A stretch of 64,000 nt of DNA from Sisyra terminalis (Eukaryota; Arthropoda; Insecta; Neuroptera; Sisyridae). Below are positions 1-11,450 of the stretch, one piece after another (the first letter of the stretch is position 1; each line of letters opens with the position of its first letter). The notes under the pieces were generated by a model. It was not told where the DNA came from. It saw only the letters and a program-made list of their open reading frames with translations, and ran no database searches. The position numbers and the translations under genes were made by a program. Location: assembly GCA_958496175.1 (NCBI GenBank), contig OY292277.1, positions 35,599,050 to 35,663,049 on the forward strand. The letters are read 5' to 3'.

Positions 1-1800
1 AGATGGTGTTAACAAGCACAGACAAGACAGACAATGTAATTTTGGGGTGTTTCAAGGCCAACTATTCTTTCCTTTGTAAGTGGTGAAGTGGGGATAGCTT
101 AGTGAGGAGAATTGTCTCCCTGTTGTCGTTGTTGACATTGCAAATGAATTTAAAACTAGCAGACTCGAATATTAAGATTTTTAAAAATATTTCACTTCTT
201 CAACGATGAAAAATTTATATTTTTGTAATTGGAAAAAATACTTGTGGACCTTTTTTCATTTTCCTAACGATTATTATTCTAACTTGGTAAAAAAAAAAAT
301 TTTCCGCGTCATTAAATTTTAAATTTATTTCATATAATTCATTTATAGGATATCGGTTATTTTAAAAATACAATATTTACATGTCAGATGTTAGCCGACA
401 ACTGGCGATTGGAAATTTAAACGATCTTTAACATTAAAAAAATATATTTTTTTTAGAATTTAAAAATTTACTCTTACGTATTTCTTCATTTTCTTACACT
501 ATTTTTTTAGTATAATAATGATAATTACCCTAGACACAAATTTAAAAAGTCTTTTCCACCTAAAAGTCATAACAGTATTTTTCATTAGAAAATAACAAAC
601 AACCGCAATTCGATTATAACTTTATTAAGCGATAAATACCTGTTGATTCGTTTTTTATGTATTATAATTTTTATAAAAAGGTTCATACAAGTACATTGCA
701 AAGATTTAAGCTTTGTATCTATTGATTTATTTCTCAAGCAAAAAAATTATCTCTCTTGAGTGGTTCATTTTTTATAACAATTAACATTTTATTCGAAGGA
801 CCATATTTTATTATCGTGACAAAATATAATGTTTGCGTTATTGACAATGGGGGTCCATTTATACTTGTGGGTGCATTAGGTTTTTGTTTATAGCGAAATT
901 TGGTACTATAACCAAAGGGTTACGATCGCCGCAATTATGATTAATAATTTCTTATTTATTTTATTTTCAATAATGTTAACAATGCCAATAACTTCGTTAC
1001 TATTTGTTCTCCATTATACAATTCATAGCCACTATTCCAAATTAAATTTTCAATTTCATGGCCACCTTCAATTTGAACCAAGTTTCTTTAACATCGATAA
1101 TATTTTATATGTGACTCATTGTTCTATAGCATTGCTTATGAACGTTTTTTGCTCCAAAAATAAATCTTTTTCTTCAACGCTTTTACGATACTTATTAAAA
1201 CATCGACTTTACTCACATACTCTTTCTTAAAATTCATATCTAATTGTTTTTTTTATTTATTTTCATTTCAGTATCGCACCTATGTCTGCAGAATGACGTA
1301 ACTCAAAAAAAAAATATTTTCAGCCAAAAATGATTTTTGATCACAAATTTTTCATATCTACTTTCACTACGAAATATTTTTTTTTGGAAAACAATAGTAT
1401 TTCACTATTAAGGATATATACAAGTGTGCATTAAGAGAAGTAATGAAGGCAGAAGTTTATTTTGGCTTCAGGAGTAATGAGTAAGGAGGTAGGTAGCCTA
1501 TTATAGGCTGAAAAAAAGCTTCGGGGTCGAAGTGGAAGTGAAGATGTGACGCCGCACAAGGATAGATTTAAGTGGGGTACGGGGGCATGTGTCCCCCAGG
1601 GTATATTTGTGTATTGGGGAGATTCCGTCACAGTACTTAGAAGCAAATGAAATCATTAAAGTTGTGAAAATATATGAATAAAATAACAGAAAGAACATTA
1701 GTGAAACTCTTAGTCTATTTCTGGCCGGAATTGCGAATTTTTTTTCGTTACATCCCTTTGTAAACATATATTATTAGAACCCTACATGAAAGATGATATC
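1..1800. other. AT-rich stretch without recognised gene
   Basis: Mostly low-complexity AT-rich DNA. Short open frames occur on both strands, for example 937-1230 on +, but their products are simple Phe/Ile/Leu/Ser-rich translations of AT-rich DNA with no domain I recognise. The part from about 1420 to 1640 is less AT-rich and includes a small C/G-rich palindrome near 1580-1600, probably belonging to the hAT-like relic that ends at 1842. Confidence 0.5.
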
Positions 1801-1842
1801 GTGCCCCCCCCCCCAGAAAAAATAAATCCCGAATCTGCCCTG
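1801..1842. mobile_element. Probable terminus of a hAT-type nonautonomous element
   Basis: An 11-base C run (1804-1814) is followed by an A-rich stretch and the end AATCTGCCCTG. Read in reverse this is CAGGGCAGATTC, then a T-rich stretch, then a G run, the layout typical of ends of many insect hAT elements. The matching left end and target duplication were not located; the sequence from about 1500 could be the interior. Confidence 0.35.
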
Positions 1843-2535
1843 GACGCCACAAGTACCAATGTTTGAAAAGTGCAGCCATGTTTTGCTTTTTATTTGTTTA
1901 AAATGATCGTAAAAAAAAAGAACAAAAATTATTTGTAGAAAATTACTAAAAGCCTTTAGCCTTTAGATAGCAAAGTTTGGTCATTTGGAACGTAGGAAAG
2001 TAAAACTTAGTCGGAAAATGTTATGAATGTTTGTAAGTTAATTTGTATGTTAAACATTTTTCCGAATATAGACAAGTTGTCCGAAGAGAAAAGTAATAAT
2101 TATTTTGAAACATTACTAAACTTCTGCACTTAAAAAATATAAAATAAGAAGAAAACGTTTATGTACTCCACACGAGAAGGAAGTGAAACCTTCAAAAATG
2201 TGAACTTGAACAAAATTAGAGGAATGTAAAATTTAAAGAGTAGGATAGTTGTAGGATTGAGTTATGATTACATAGGTACAAAGTATGAAAAAAAAATATA
2301 AAATAAACACATATATGAAATATATTTTTCCAGGCATGGAGTTTGTATTTTCCATAAATGATACGAAAGGTTTATGCCGACTGAAGTAAGGAAAAAATAC
2401 TTAACTTTCGTTTTGAAGAATATATATTTTGGGAATATAAAACGTAAATTAGATACTAGTTTTGATATTTTTGTTGATACCGTACGACTGTTGTAGATTG
2501 TTAAAATACATATGGTGTCCAGAAATAAAACCAGA

Positions 2536-2680
2536 CTTACTGGGGGCCAAGTGGTGTAAGTAAGCTTTCCCAAACTGGGTTCGAATCTCGTATGGAACAA
2601 ATTGTTGATATTCCTCGATTTACAGTTTCCTATTAACAGTACAGTCACTTAAGACCTTTGTAGTTTAAAAGCGAGAGATT
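2536..2680 (+). repeat. Old copy of the tRNA-like SINE
   Basis: A diverged copy of the SINE found seven further times in the window. The box-B-like GGGTTCGAATCTCGTA is intact near 2578, and the downstream body (GATTTAC, then CACTTAAGACCTTTGTAGTT) aligns with the other copies. The head with box A (GGGGGCCAAGTGG) carries insertions. It looks like the oldest copy. Confidence 0.65.
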
Positions 2681-5091
2681 TAATTAAGTAAGTCCTCTCC
2701 GATTTCTTTGTACGGAATCATCATTATATTTATTTTAAAGAATATACATATAAACTTTATTAAAAATTAGGATACTTCTTTCAAACATTACAATAATTAA
2801 TTATTATTACAATATTTGGATAGATATTTGAACCAAAAAAAAATTTCTAGTTCGAATTAAATTTTATTAAAAATTAAAAGTATAGTTGGTTAGAAAGTAG
2901 GTATAATTTATTAAATAAGAAAGAAGAAACAGTCGATTTTAGATTATTGTCTTAAAAAATCCACTAGGAATGCAGAGAAGCGTCATTCATGGCGGGAGTG
3001 AAAGATTTAATTGATGCTCTAATTTCTCAAACAAAATGGAGGAAAAAAAAACTTCATGATATATCGTAAGATTTAGAGTATTTAGAAGAAGAATTTTGTG
3101 GTTTACAACTGAAAAATTCAAGAGACATACATTCGGTTGAATTTTCTTCAAAAATATGAAGTTTTAAACATCATACAACGATATAAATCCAGAACCTGTG
3201 AACAGCTTCTTACTTGGATATTTCAAAAATCATACACAATTATGGATTGATAGAAACCAATGCAAACTTGGAAGTCGCTTAAGTGAGAGAGGTAAAGTAA
3301 AAGTTTTTAAATAAATTTAAATTAATTTTAAAATTTGCCGTGTTTATGTAAATTATCACCTCATAATCTGAAATTAAAAGTGGGATGAGTACTTAAGCAG
3401 AGTAGAAGTAGAAGATATAAAAAAACAATGTCTTTAGGAAAACACCCGAATTGCGATGGAAAAATAAAGGAAGGACGTTATTGAAGCTTTCACTATGAAA
3501 CGAAAAAACAAAGGTGAAGATGTTTTGATTACACAAATCCCAATAACCTCGAACGACATGCCGCGCGACTTAAAAGAAATGAATTAAAAATGTGGTACAC
3601 ATTTGCAATGTCGAAAAATAAATTACAAAAAGCAGTTATAGAATGGTTGTGGTGACAATTTTGAAAAATAATATTTTTCACATTACTTATTATGTATCGA
3701 TTGTAAACACAAGTACACACGCAAAGAAAATATTTCGTAAAATAAAAAAATAAATCGCACTAAATAAAATAAATCACAGGCACTGATGCGATGTGGAACG
3801 TAACAAATGCAGAATGAAATATAAAAATTACGTTAATTGTGAAACTCTTCTGAATTAAGAACTAAATAATGATATACATAATGATAACACATAAATGAAA
3901 TAATTAAGAAGGTCATATTGAAACGGTAGCTACGCGTTATAATACAGAAAAGCAGAGCCTAAAATGATTAGAAAAAATGTATCGAAATAAAATGTGAGAA
4001 AAATATGTAGGTAAATACCAAAGGATACCGTCATCTAGTGAAAGTATGAAATAAACATTACGTGCGAATCTCCAGCCTACCGAATATACATAGAAAATAT
4101 AAAGTATAAATGTAAATATAGAAAATATATAAAAAAATCGGTCGAGCCCTGTCGTGACATGAAATTTGACGTAAAAGAAGATGAGACAATTTCTGGACAA
4201 ATATTCTATTAATTTCTAAGATAAATTGTTATATTAAATAAATGAGACACAGGGGAACGTGTTTCGTACATAGCAATACATTCATTACTATTTAGAAGTA
4301 GTATGTATAGTTTGATATGATTGGTTTTTAAAATTTTTATTTGATGCATATGTATGTACGGTTTATCTATACACAAAGATTATTGATTCAATCAATGAAA
4401 ATACGGAGGTCACTATTGCTAACGTACAACAAACATGATGTGCAAAAGCCGCCGATTTAAACAATTGGATTTTGTAAATATCAAGACAGATTAATAAAGA
4501 TAATAAATGAAACTAATATATTAAGAAGGAAGTAAATGAAATAAACTAAACAAAAAAGTTTACCTTACTTAAATAAAGTTACAATTAGTAAAAAAAAATT
4601 TAGAGATGTATCATAATTTAAATGATAATCAATGCGTTTATGTCAATGTGAAATAAAATTAATATTTATTGAATATAGAGTTTAGCATGCTTTACAATGT
4701 CAAATATTAGTATTAGGTAATGGAAAATAATAAAGTATTAATGAAGTAGTGTAACAATGAAGTAGAATATGAAGTAATATATGAAATGCAGTAATTGAAG
4801 AACGTGATCTGCATAAAATAAATATTTCTCCACAAACACAAAGAGGAATGCAAACCCAATGAAATAAGTATCAACATATTGAAGCACCATAGCAGTTGAT
4901 AAGAAAAACGTAGCATGAAAGGATAGTTAAAGTATGCAGTAACAGTAACAATTGAGTTTTGCAAAAAACTTGTTCTTCTTTATAATTACCTTAGACAAGA
5001 AGTCTTCGAAAATTTAACGTATATGGAAATTCTTCATTGTAAAATAAATGCAAAGCAGCATATAGCTGCCTAGAAAGAATAAGACGGTATA

Positions 5092-6194
5092 GGGGTATTT
5101 TACGTGAAGCGGACAGCGAAAAAAAGTGACGTTCTGAAATTTGTTAATATTCGAGATAATTATATTTCTAGTAAGAATGAATGTGTATGCAAAAAAAATT
5201 TTTCGAGTGATGATTCTTTGTCAAGTTAAACGCTTCTAAAGAATTGTCGTTTTTGAAATATGTATTTTTTGAAAAAATAAATTTCCAATTAATTTTTTTT
5301 AAGATATTAAATATGACGGTTTAAATAGAAAATTAAGTGTTCTTTCTGAGTAAAAAATAAAACTGGACATTTTAATTTTTTTTAATATACAAAACTGGAA
5401 GTATACTTTTCAAATTAGAATTATAGTAACTTCGACCATTTTGTTTTTTAATTTTTTTATTTCAAAATATAGCCTAAGTAAAGTACATTTATAATACACC
5501 AGAAGTTTCATAATGGAATCTGCAATAGTATAGAATATAAATGAATTAAAGTACATACGTGTCGTACTAAGCGTCGTACAATGTCTTCCTTAGGTCAACG
5601 TATGCAAAGTTAGCACCCCATCGAAGGATTTGCGAACTGGTAATGATCTTAATCGTTAGATCTTTGGTAGGTCAGTTGAGGTTCGATATTTTTTCGTTAG
5701 GTCTCGTATTGTTTTTTAATAAAGAATTGTTGAAATGTAGGAAAAAAAATTTGCATGTTAGCACCTCATTTGAAGGAAATAAATTTATTTTGATGTTTTT
5801 GCATTCTTTATCGTTAGGTCAGTATTTGTCCATCAATTACATCTTTTATTATCATATTATCACATTCTAATTTGAAAAGATTACTTTCGGTTTTGTATAT
5901 AAAAAAAATTTGAAATATCTAGTTTTATTTTGTATTTAGAAAGAACAGTAAATGTTCTATTTAAATCGCCTAAATCGCTATATTTATATTTTAAAAAAAA
6001 ATATTGGAAAACAAAAAATTTAAATGTAATAATAAAAATAACGAAAATTCTTAAGAAGCTTATAACTTGACAAATAATCAGCATTCGAAAAAAATATTTG
6101 ACACACACATTCATACTTACGTATAATTATGCCGAATATGAACAAATGTGAGAACTTAACTTTTTTTCGCTGTCCGCTTCACGTGAAATGCCCC
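5092..6194. mobile_element. Nonautonomous DNA transposon with 62-bp terminal inverted repeats
   Basis: The left end 5092-5153 begins GGGGTATTTTACGTGAAGCG, and the right end 6133-6194 is its reverse complement with few changes, so the terminal inverted repeats are about 62 bp. TATA flanks both sides (5088-5091 and 6195-6198), giving a TA or TATA target duplication that cannot be separated from a palindrome. The 1.1-kb interior has no transposase-like frame. It holds a loose internal duplication around GTTAGCACC at about 5611 and 5758. The family is not recognised; the TA flank and GGGG start do not settle the superfamily. Confidence 0.8.
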
Positions 6195-6316
6195 TATATT
6201 CATAAACCTATGTAAGTGTCAAGGTGGGAGTTGGAATATTATATTTCTCAAGGAGTTAAGGGGAAGAAATGTATGGTTCACCAACTTTTAGTTTTTCTGC
6301 CGCGGCAATACTGGTA

Positions 6317-6433
6317 AAGTGGAAGAGAGAGCGATGAAATGGGCGTTATTAGTGATAGTTTTGGGGAGAAAAAACTCACACTCCACAAAATTGCACCAAT
6401 AACGTTGCTCGTTTAGAAATGACGCGCAATTCA
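6317..6433 (+). repeat. Diverged direct repeat, copy 1
   Basis: Begins AAGTGGAAGAGAGAG, continues with TGGGCGTTATTAGTGATAG, and ends near GACGCGCAAT. The same order of words recurs at 6782-6881. The two copies flank the hairpin at 6600-6692 and the exon-like segment at 6534. They may be duplicated promoter or 5-prime sequence, but no function is visible. Confidence 0.5.
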
Positions 6434-6533
6434 ACTTCAATCCAACGTTGAGAGAAGTGGAGATGTTTAGTATCGTACAAGTCGTGATCAAGAGTGGTGT
6501 GTTTCAAAGTGTAAAGTGTATCAAGTGTTAACA

Positions 6534-6572
6534 ATGAGAGACGCTAAGAGTTTTGAAGAAAATACGATGAAA
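6534..6572 (+). other. Possible short first coding exon
   Basis: An ATG opens 13 codons (MRDAKSFEENTMK) followed directly by a consensus splice donor GTAAGT at 6573. A phase-0 continuation could be the acceptor TTTTACAG ending at 7622, which would add about 14 codons before a stop. No family is recognised and such a short match may be chance. It sits in the purine-rich block, just upstream of the hairpin. Confidence 0.2.
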
Positions 6573-6599
6573 GTAAGTTTATTTAGTGGAAACAACAGT

Positions 6600-6692
6600 T
6601 TTTATTTTCTTCCTTTATATTTATTTTCTTGTTATCAAGAGGAAATATCGCTCTTGGTAATAAGAAAATAAATATAAAGGAAGAAAATAAAA
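6600..6692 (+). repeat. Near-perfect 42-bp inverted repeat (hairpin) with 9-nt loop
   Basis: The left arm 6600-6641 and right arm 6651-6692 are complementary at 40 of 42 positions, with loop GAAATATCG. Both mismatches would be U-G or G-U pairs in RNA copied from the + strand, so a + transcript could fold into an uninterrupted 42-bp stem. On the other strand they would be A-C mismatches. This is consistent with a hairpin RNA (pre-miRNA or endo-siRNA type) or a recent small inverted duplication. Confidence 0.85.
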
Positions 6693-6781
6693 TAAAACCA
6701 CCTCTCTCCCCGAAGGGAAGCAGGGTGCGCTATGGATGGTGCGCACGTTTTCTGTCCCTTATCTGCTGTAATCTCGTTTTG

Positions 6782-6881
6782 AAGTGGAAGAGAAAAAGAT
6801 ATACTGGGCGTTCTTAATAGTGTTTCATGACGACGATCGTCATAAAATTGGAAAATGGGTAGTAGAGTCGCGCAATCTAGC
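6782..6881 (+). repeat. Diverged direct repeat, copy 2
   Basis: Aligns with 6317-6433: AAGTGGAAGAGAAAAAG, then TGGGCGTTCTTAATAGTG, ATAAAATTG and CGCGCAATC in the same order. Many substitutions and small gaps separate the copies, so the duplication is old compared with the hairpin between them. Confidence 0.5.
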
Positions 6882-7612
6882 GGTAAAAAATTAAAACAAA
6901 TTGTAGATGATGAAATTTTGTGCAATATAAACAATTACTTAATTGTGGATAAAGAAAACATAATTTTCAAAATTTTATGAATTATTGCCAATTCCACATT
7001 AATTTGAGAAATCATGAAATTTTGTTTTCTAAATTTATAATAATAGTAACAAATATTTAGTGATATAAAATGTATAAATAAATTAAAAAAAAACATATAA
7101 TAAAAACGTTTTACATAAATAGCAATTAGAAGTATTGAATAATTGCATGAAATTGTTTAATATGTAAAATAAAAATGGACTAAATAAGAAGAAAATATAA
7201 AATTGAAAGGAAAAAGTAGGATTAGAAACAGTATTATTTGTAATCAAATAGTAGTATAAAGGTAGAAAGTAGTGGAGTTATTGTACCCTTATACATTTGG
7301 CGTTGTTTAAATGAATATAGAGAAAGCTGCTTTGTAATCAATCATTAATGCACGAAAATTTTTACCAAGTAATGTGAAACTTATATGTAGTTTTTATTAT
7401 AATAATAATATTAAGTAAAGATCAAACGAAAGAGTTACTCCAATTGGTTTTGGTAGATATTGCACAAATATGTAGAGTACGTAATGAAGTCAGGAATACC
7501 GGTTTTCCATCGTAATTTATTAACTATAGTGAACTATAATAGTTTGCAGTATCTAATAATAGAAGTTGAAGTAACATAATTGTCGTACGTAAAATCAAAC
7601 CAACTAAAATCA

Positions 7613-7770
7613 ATATTTTACAGCAAATGCAGAAGCAACGTGGGAGAAATATTGAGAATGGCAAATGATTTCATAATGTTCTACGGTAAAGAAACAATCA
7701 CGAATGGAAACGAAAAAATGGAATGGAATGCGATTGAGATTTGAAAGATGGAGAGCCCTGCCTGAGTAAC
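7613..7770 (+). repeat. Exon-like direct repeat, copy A
   Basis: Starts AATATTTTACAG followed by AAATGCAGAAGC, and further on has ATTTCATAATG and AAACAATCACGAATGGAAA. These words line up with copy B at 8221-8385. Copy A carries in-frame stops relative to the open frame of copy B, so it would be a decayed copy if B is an exon. Confidence 0.45.
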
Positions 7771-8220
7771 GCTGGATGCGGTGAATATACAAAACAAATG
7801 TAAATACTTAATTTAAAAATAATGATTAGATACTTTATTTAATTGCAACTCATGTATATGAAATAGAAAAGATTTTCAATTGTACCAAACAGGTAGCAAA
7901 CATTTTATTTTGAAAAAATGGTAAATGAAGATATTTGTCGAAAGTGAAGAATAGCTATTATTGGTAAAAATGATTGTAAATTTTTTCATTTTTTTTTTTG
8001 AACATCAGTTATCTGTGTGGTAACTGTAGATCACAGAAAGAAGTTATTACAATTTTTGTTGTCAATCAAGTCTATATTTGTGGTAAAACGGAAAAGAACA
8101 AAACTGAAAATTACGAATAGCGTTTTCCCATATTTTATTTATTACAATGAAATAGTAATAGCTGAAAATATGAAAGTAGGAGTATCATTTAAATACGTTC
8201 AATAAAATTAAATTTTATTA

Positions 8221-8385
8221 AATATTTTACAATAGATGCAGTGGAGGCATTGGCGACGTGGCAAGAAGTTCGTGTGCAGCAGAAGCGATTCATAATGAAC
8301 ACGGAAAACAATCGCCCGGAAAGGGAAAACCACATCATTCAACAAAAGGCGTTTGGGATTAGGCAGGTGTACGGTATTCACTGAG
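8221..8385 (+). repeat. Exon-like direct repeat, copy B, with open frame 8236-8366
   Basis: After an acceptor-like TTACAATAG, the segment 8236-8366 (131 nt) stays open for 43 codons. It contains words such as ATWQEVRVQQKR and MNTENNRPEREN, and ends at CAG before GTGTAC, an acceptable donor. Base use is clearly less AT-rich than its surroundings. I do not recognise a family. The partner copy A lies about 608 bp upstream. It may be an exon of a fast-evolving gene, or a TE fragment. Confidence 0.35.
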
Positions 8386-10560
8386 TATTATTTGCTCTGA
8401 TAAAATTGAGAACCAAAATAAATTTCATTGCAAGTCATGAACGTAAAGTATAAATGAATTTAGATTAAATAAAACAATAATTGTTAAGTAGTTTGTAAGT
8501 AAGGCATACGAAATAGAGACGGAGAAAGTCGTTGAAAGGTTTCTAAATGCTTTTTGTAAATTTGAATTGAAGTACAATCCCCGGCCATATTAATAGACGC
8601 ACCATAGATTTTGAGGAAAATATGAAGTAATAGCTATTTTATTTTGTGTAACAATTTTTTATTCGATTTAACGTTCTTATAAAGATATTATTTTTTACAC
8701 TTATTACAAAATAATGTGGCAAAAAAAAATATATTTACAGAAAAATAACTTTTACGATAATTTAAAATATCTTCTTAATTATGGCAAACTTAATTGTTTA
8801 ATATTTAATTAAAAGCTCTTTTACTGCTATTAAAGCTTCAATCATTCGCAGCGTACTGTATATGTAGGAATAATGTCCACTGCATTTGTGAATGTTGATT
8901 ATATTTATGAATATTTTTCAAAGGGTTATTTTTCTGATGTTATCACTTATTTAACCACGTTTCTCGCCATCAAAGCCCACATATTTTGAACGGGCTTAAA
9001 ATAAGGGCTTTTACCTAACAATAGGGTAATGGGGGTAATAAAGAAGACTATACTGTTACGTAGAAGAAATATTTCCTAAAAACCTACTACTTTCAGTAAT
9101 GCAAGAAGGAAATATTATAAAATTAAATTTAGTAGAAGATATAAAATTGGAAAAATACTTAAGTACGTCTAATAATTTCATCAGGGACTGTAAGTTAAAG
9201 CATTTGTATGAAACACAGATTTGAAAGACTAATTATTGGAAAGAAAGAATGTAAGTTGATAAATAGTGAATTAGTTAAAGAGAATTCTATAAACGTACGA
9301 ATAAAGTAAAAAGTTTTGGAAATATAAAAATGAAAAGAAAAACGTTAAAAATTTAAAGCACGAACATGAGAAATTTAATCGCATAGAAAGTGATAAAAAT
9401 GAAACAGACTAAGATATAAAAAAAATTTCTCTGTATCTTAAACATTATATAAAGTTACAAGATATGGTTCGTTTTGAAAAGTATCAAAAGTACTAGTAAT
9501 TTTTTGTTAATAAGTAAAAGAAATAAGATGGAATATCGTAAATATTTAAAAGCAACTATAATACTCAAAGAAAAAAAATATACCTAGTTGTTTGTAACAG
9601 TTGTGATGGAAAGTAATAAGGAATAATATGGTCAGTGAGTTTTGTCACAGCAAAAGTAAAAAAAACAAACAATGGAAGTAGTCTAAGCCTTGAATAAAGT
9701 AAAGTAGTTAAGAATATAAAAAATTATTAAAATTGTATGTAATGAAAATTAACAATGTAACTGTTTACCAAAGAAAAGTATAAAATTGGACAAAATGCAT
9801 TTGAAGACAATACAAACACTTAATTAAAAGAAGCAATTGAAATTCTAATGAAGCAATTTACATCAACGAAAGCAATAATATTGTTCAGTTGCAAACAAGA
9901 TATAACAAATTTAAGGAATAATACTTTTGAGAAACAGAATCAGAAGATGGCTGTTTCTTTTACAATAAATCATATTTAATGACTGTAGAAATAAGAAATA
10001 AAAAGAATTAATTGAATGATTAATTACTTACTTCAGGAAGGATGATTATGTGTTAGGGGATGTAGAAGAGGAAATATTTTAATAAAGGAAATTGCTTACG
10101 TAAAATTATTTGTAATATAAAAGAAGAAACAATATGGTTTTGGAAGCGTAAATGCTAGGAAAAGTGTCATTGTGTATTAGTTTTACAATTTAAATTGTAT
10201 ATAAGTGTATAACTGGAGCCATAAAGTTAATATAGGAAACAAAGAAAAAATTAAACGATGTACGAACCGAATAAAGAAAATAATAACGAATGAAATAAAG
10301 AAGAAAATAGAATAAAATACTTTGCCTGATTTTGGTGCTTCTGAAAGTAATACACGAAAAAAAGAAAGAAATAAATTGAAAACAAAAGTTTGCGAAAGTT
10401 AAAAAAAATTAAAATCAACATTAACATTTTGAAAAAGGGAAATGGAATGCAAATATTAATTGGTTCATGAAAATGCACAGTAGATGTTAGCGTGGCAGCA
10501 AAATTTTAGGTTGTGTAACAGTTTGTCATCACTAAGTAACTTTGTTGTATTATTGAAATT

Positions 10561-10622
10561 ATGTCTCAAAACGAGGAAGGTAATAATCAATTACTTAAAT
10601 TTTGTGTTTTTGGAATTGGAAC
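10561..10622 (+). other. Possible short first coding exon
   Basis: ATG opens 20 codons (MSQNEEGNNQLLKFCVFGIG plus two bases) and runs into the consensus donor GTAAGT at 10623. The next good acceptor (TTTCTTCAG ending at 10759) would add only a few codons before a stop. No homology is recognised, and it could equally be noise. Confidence 0.15.
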
Positions 10623-11450
10623 GTAAGTAAACAATGTTTGCCATTTTACTACTATTTGAATTATAAATATTGAAAAAGAAAAGGCGAAAATTATGAAAAC
10701 TCAATCTCAATTTAAAAATGTTAAATATTTTTATAATTGCTAACGAAAAATTTCTTCAGTGCATTTACTATGTAGATAACAAAAGGACCTTATGATAACA
10801 TTATTTGTAAGGCAAGATGAAGAAATTATAATTTATCTATTTTAGGAAGTAATACTGTAGTATATAATCAAGATTATTTAAGTAGAAAGTTATGAAATAA
10901 ATATTTTCGAAAATTAGGAGGTTCCTATATGAGGAAATAATAAAGAAAACTTTTATGTTAGCATTTGTGAAAAATTATCTTGACAATTGGAGGAGTAGTT
11001 TAAAGAGAAACTATGAGAAAAATTATATATTAATAACTGAAGTAATGTTAATTTTAACTACAAGCAATTTTTACAGTATGTATAATGAACAATGTATAAT
11101 GTAGTAGTAATGTATGTTTGAAAACAAAAACGTATAATAATAGTGTACGGACGGTACAGACATATTTTTCGCAGAGATAATTTAAAAAATTGCGAGAAAA
11201 AAATTGTTTAATTTTATATTTTATTTGAAAGAAGTAAAAATAAGTACCTAGATTTGTACAATATTTGTTATTACAAGATGTAGAAGTAAATTTACGCAAA
11301 TGTTATGAATGTAAAAAATGTACTTGGGTAAATAAGAAAAAATGAATATATTTGTAATTTATTTAATAATATTTTAAAAACTTGAACAGCAGTGTAAAAC
11401 AAAACTGTATGTTTTCTATGAAAAATAAAGAAATATATATATTTAAAAAG

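Larger units (their letters stand above)
1880..11450 (+). other. Purine-skewed block without recognised gene
   Basis: Over most of this interval A exceeds T and G exceeds C on the + strand. Three 60-base lines counted by hand (9361-9420, 9601-9660 and 10261-10320) are 70, 65 and 77 percent purine. The transposon at 5092-6194 interrupts the block and does not share the skew. No conserved protein family is recognisable. Apparent minus-strand open frames (for example 3937-4200, 4713-4964, 11054-11299) follow from the low number of stops in pyrimidine-rich sequence. Smaller structures inside (hairpin, direct repeats, exon-like segments) are listed separately. It could be a long noncoding or rapidly evolving transcript, or the remains of an A-rich retroelement. 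Confidence 0.5.

Noticed and set aside
937..1230. 97-codon open frame on the plus strand
   Set aside because: Product is low-complexity Phe/Ile/Leu/Ser/His typical of AT-rich noise.
8582..8630. CCCCGGCCATATTAATAGACGCACC, reminiscent of a Tc1-like transposon end
   Set aside because: No inverted partner with the same sequence was found nearby, and the resemblance is from memory of similar ends only.
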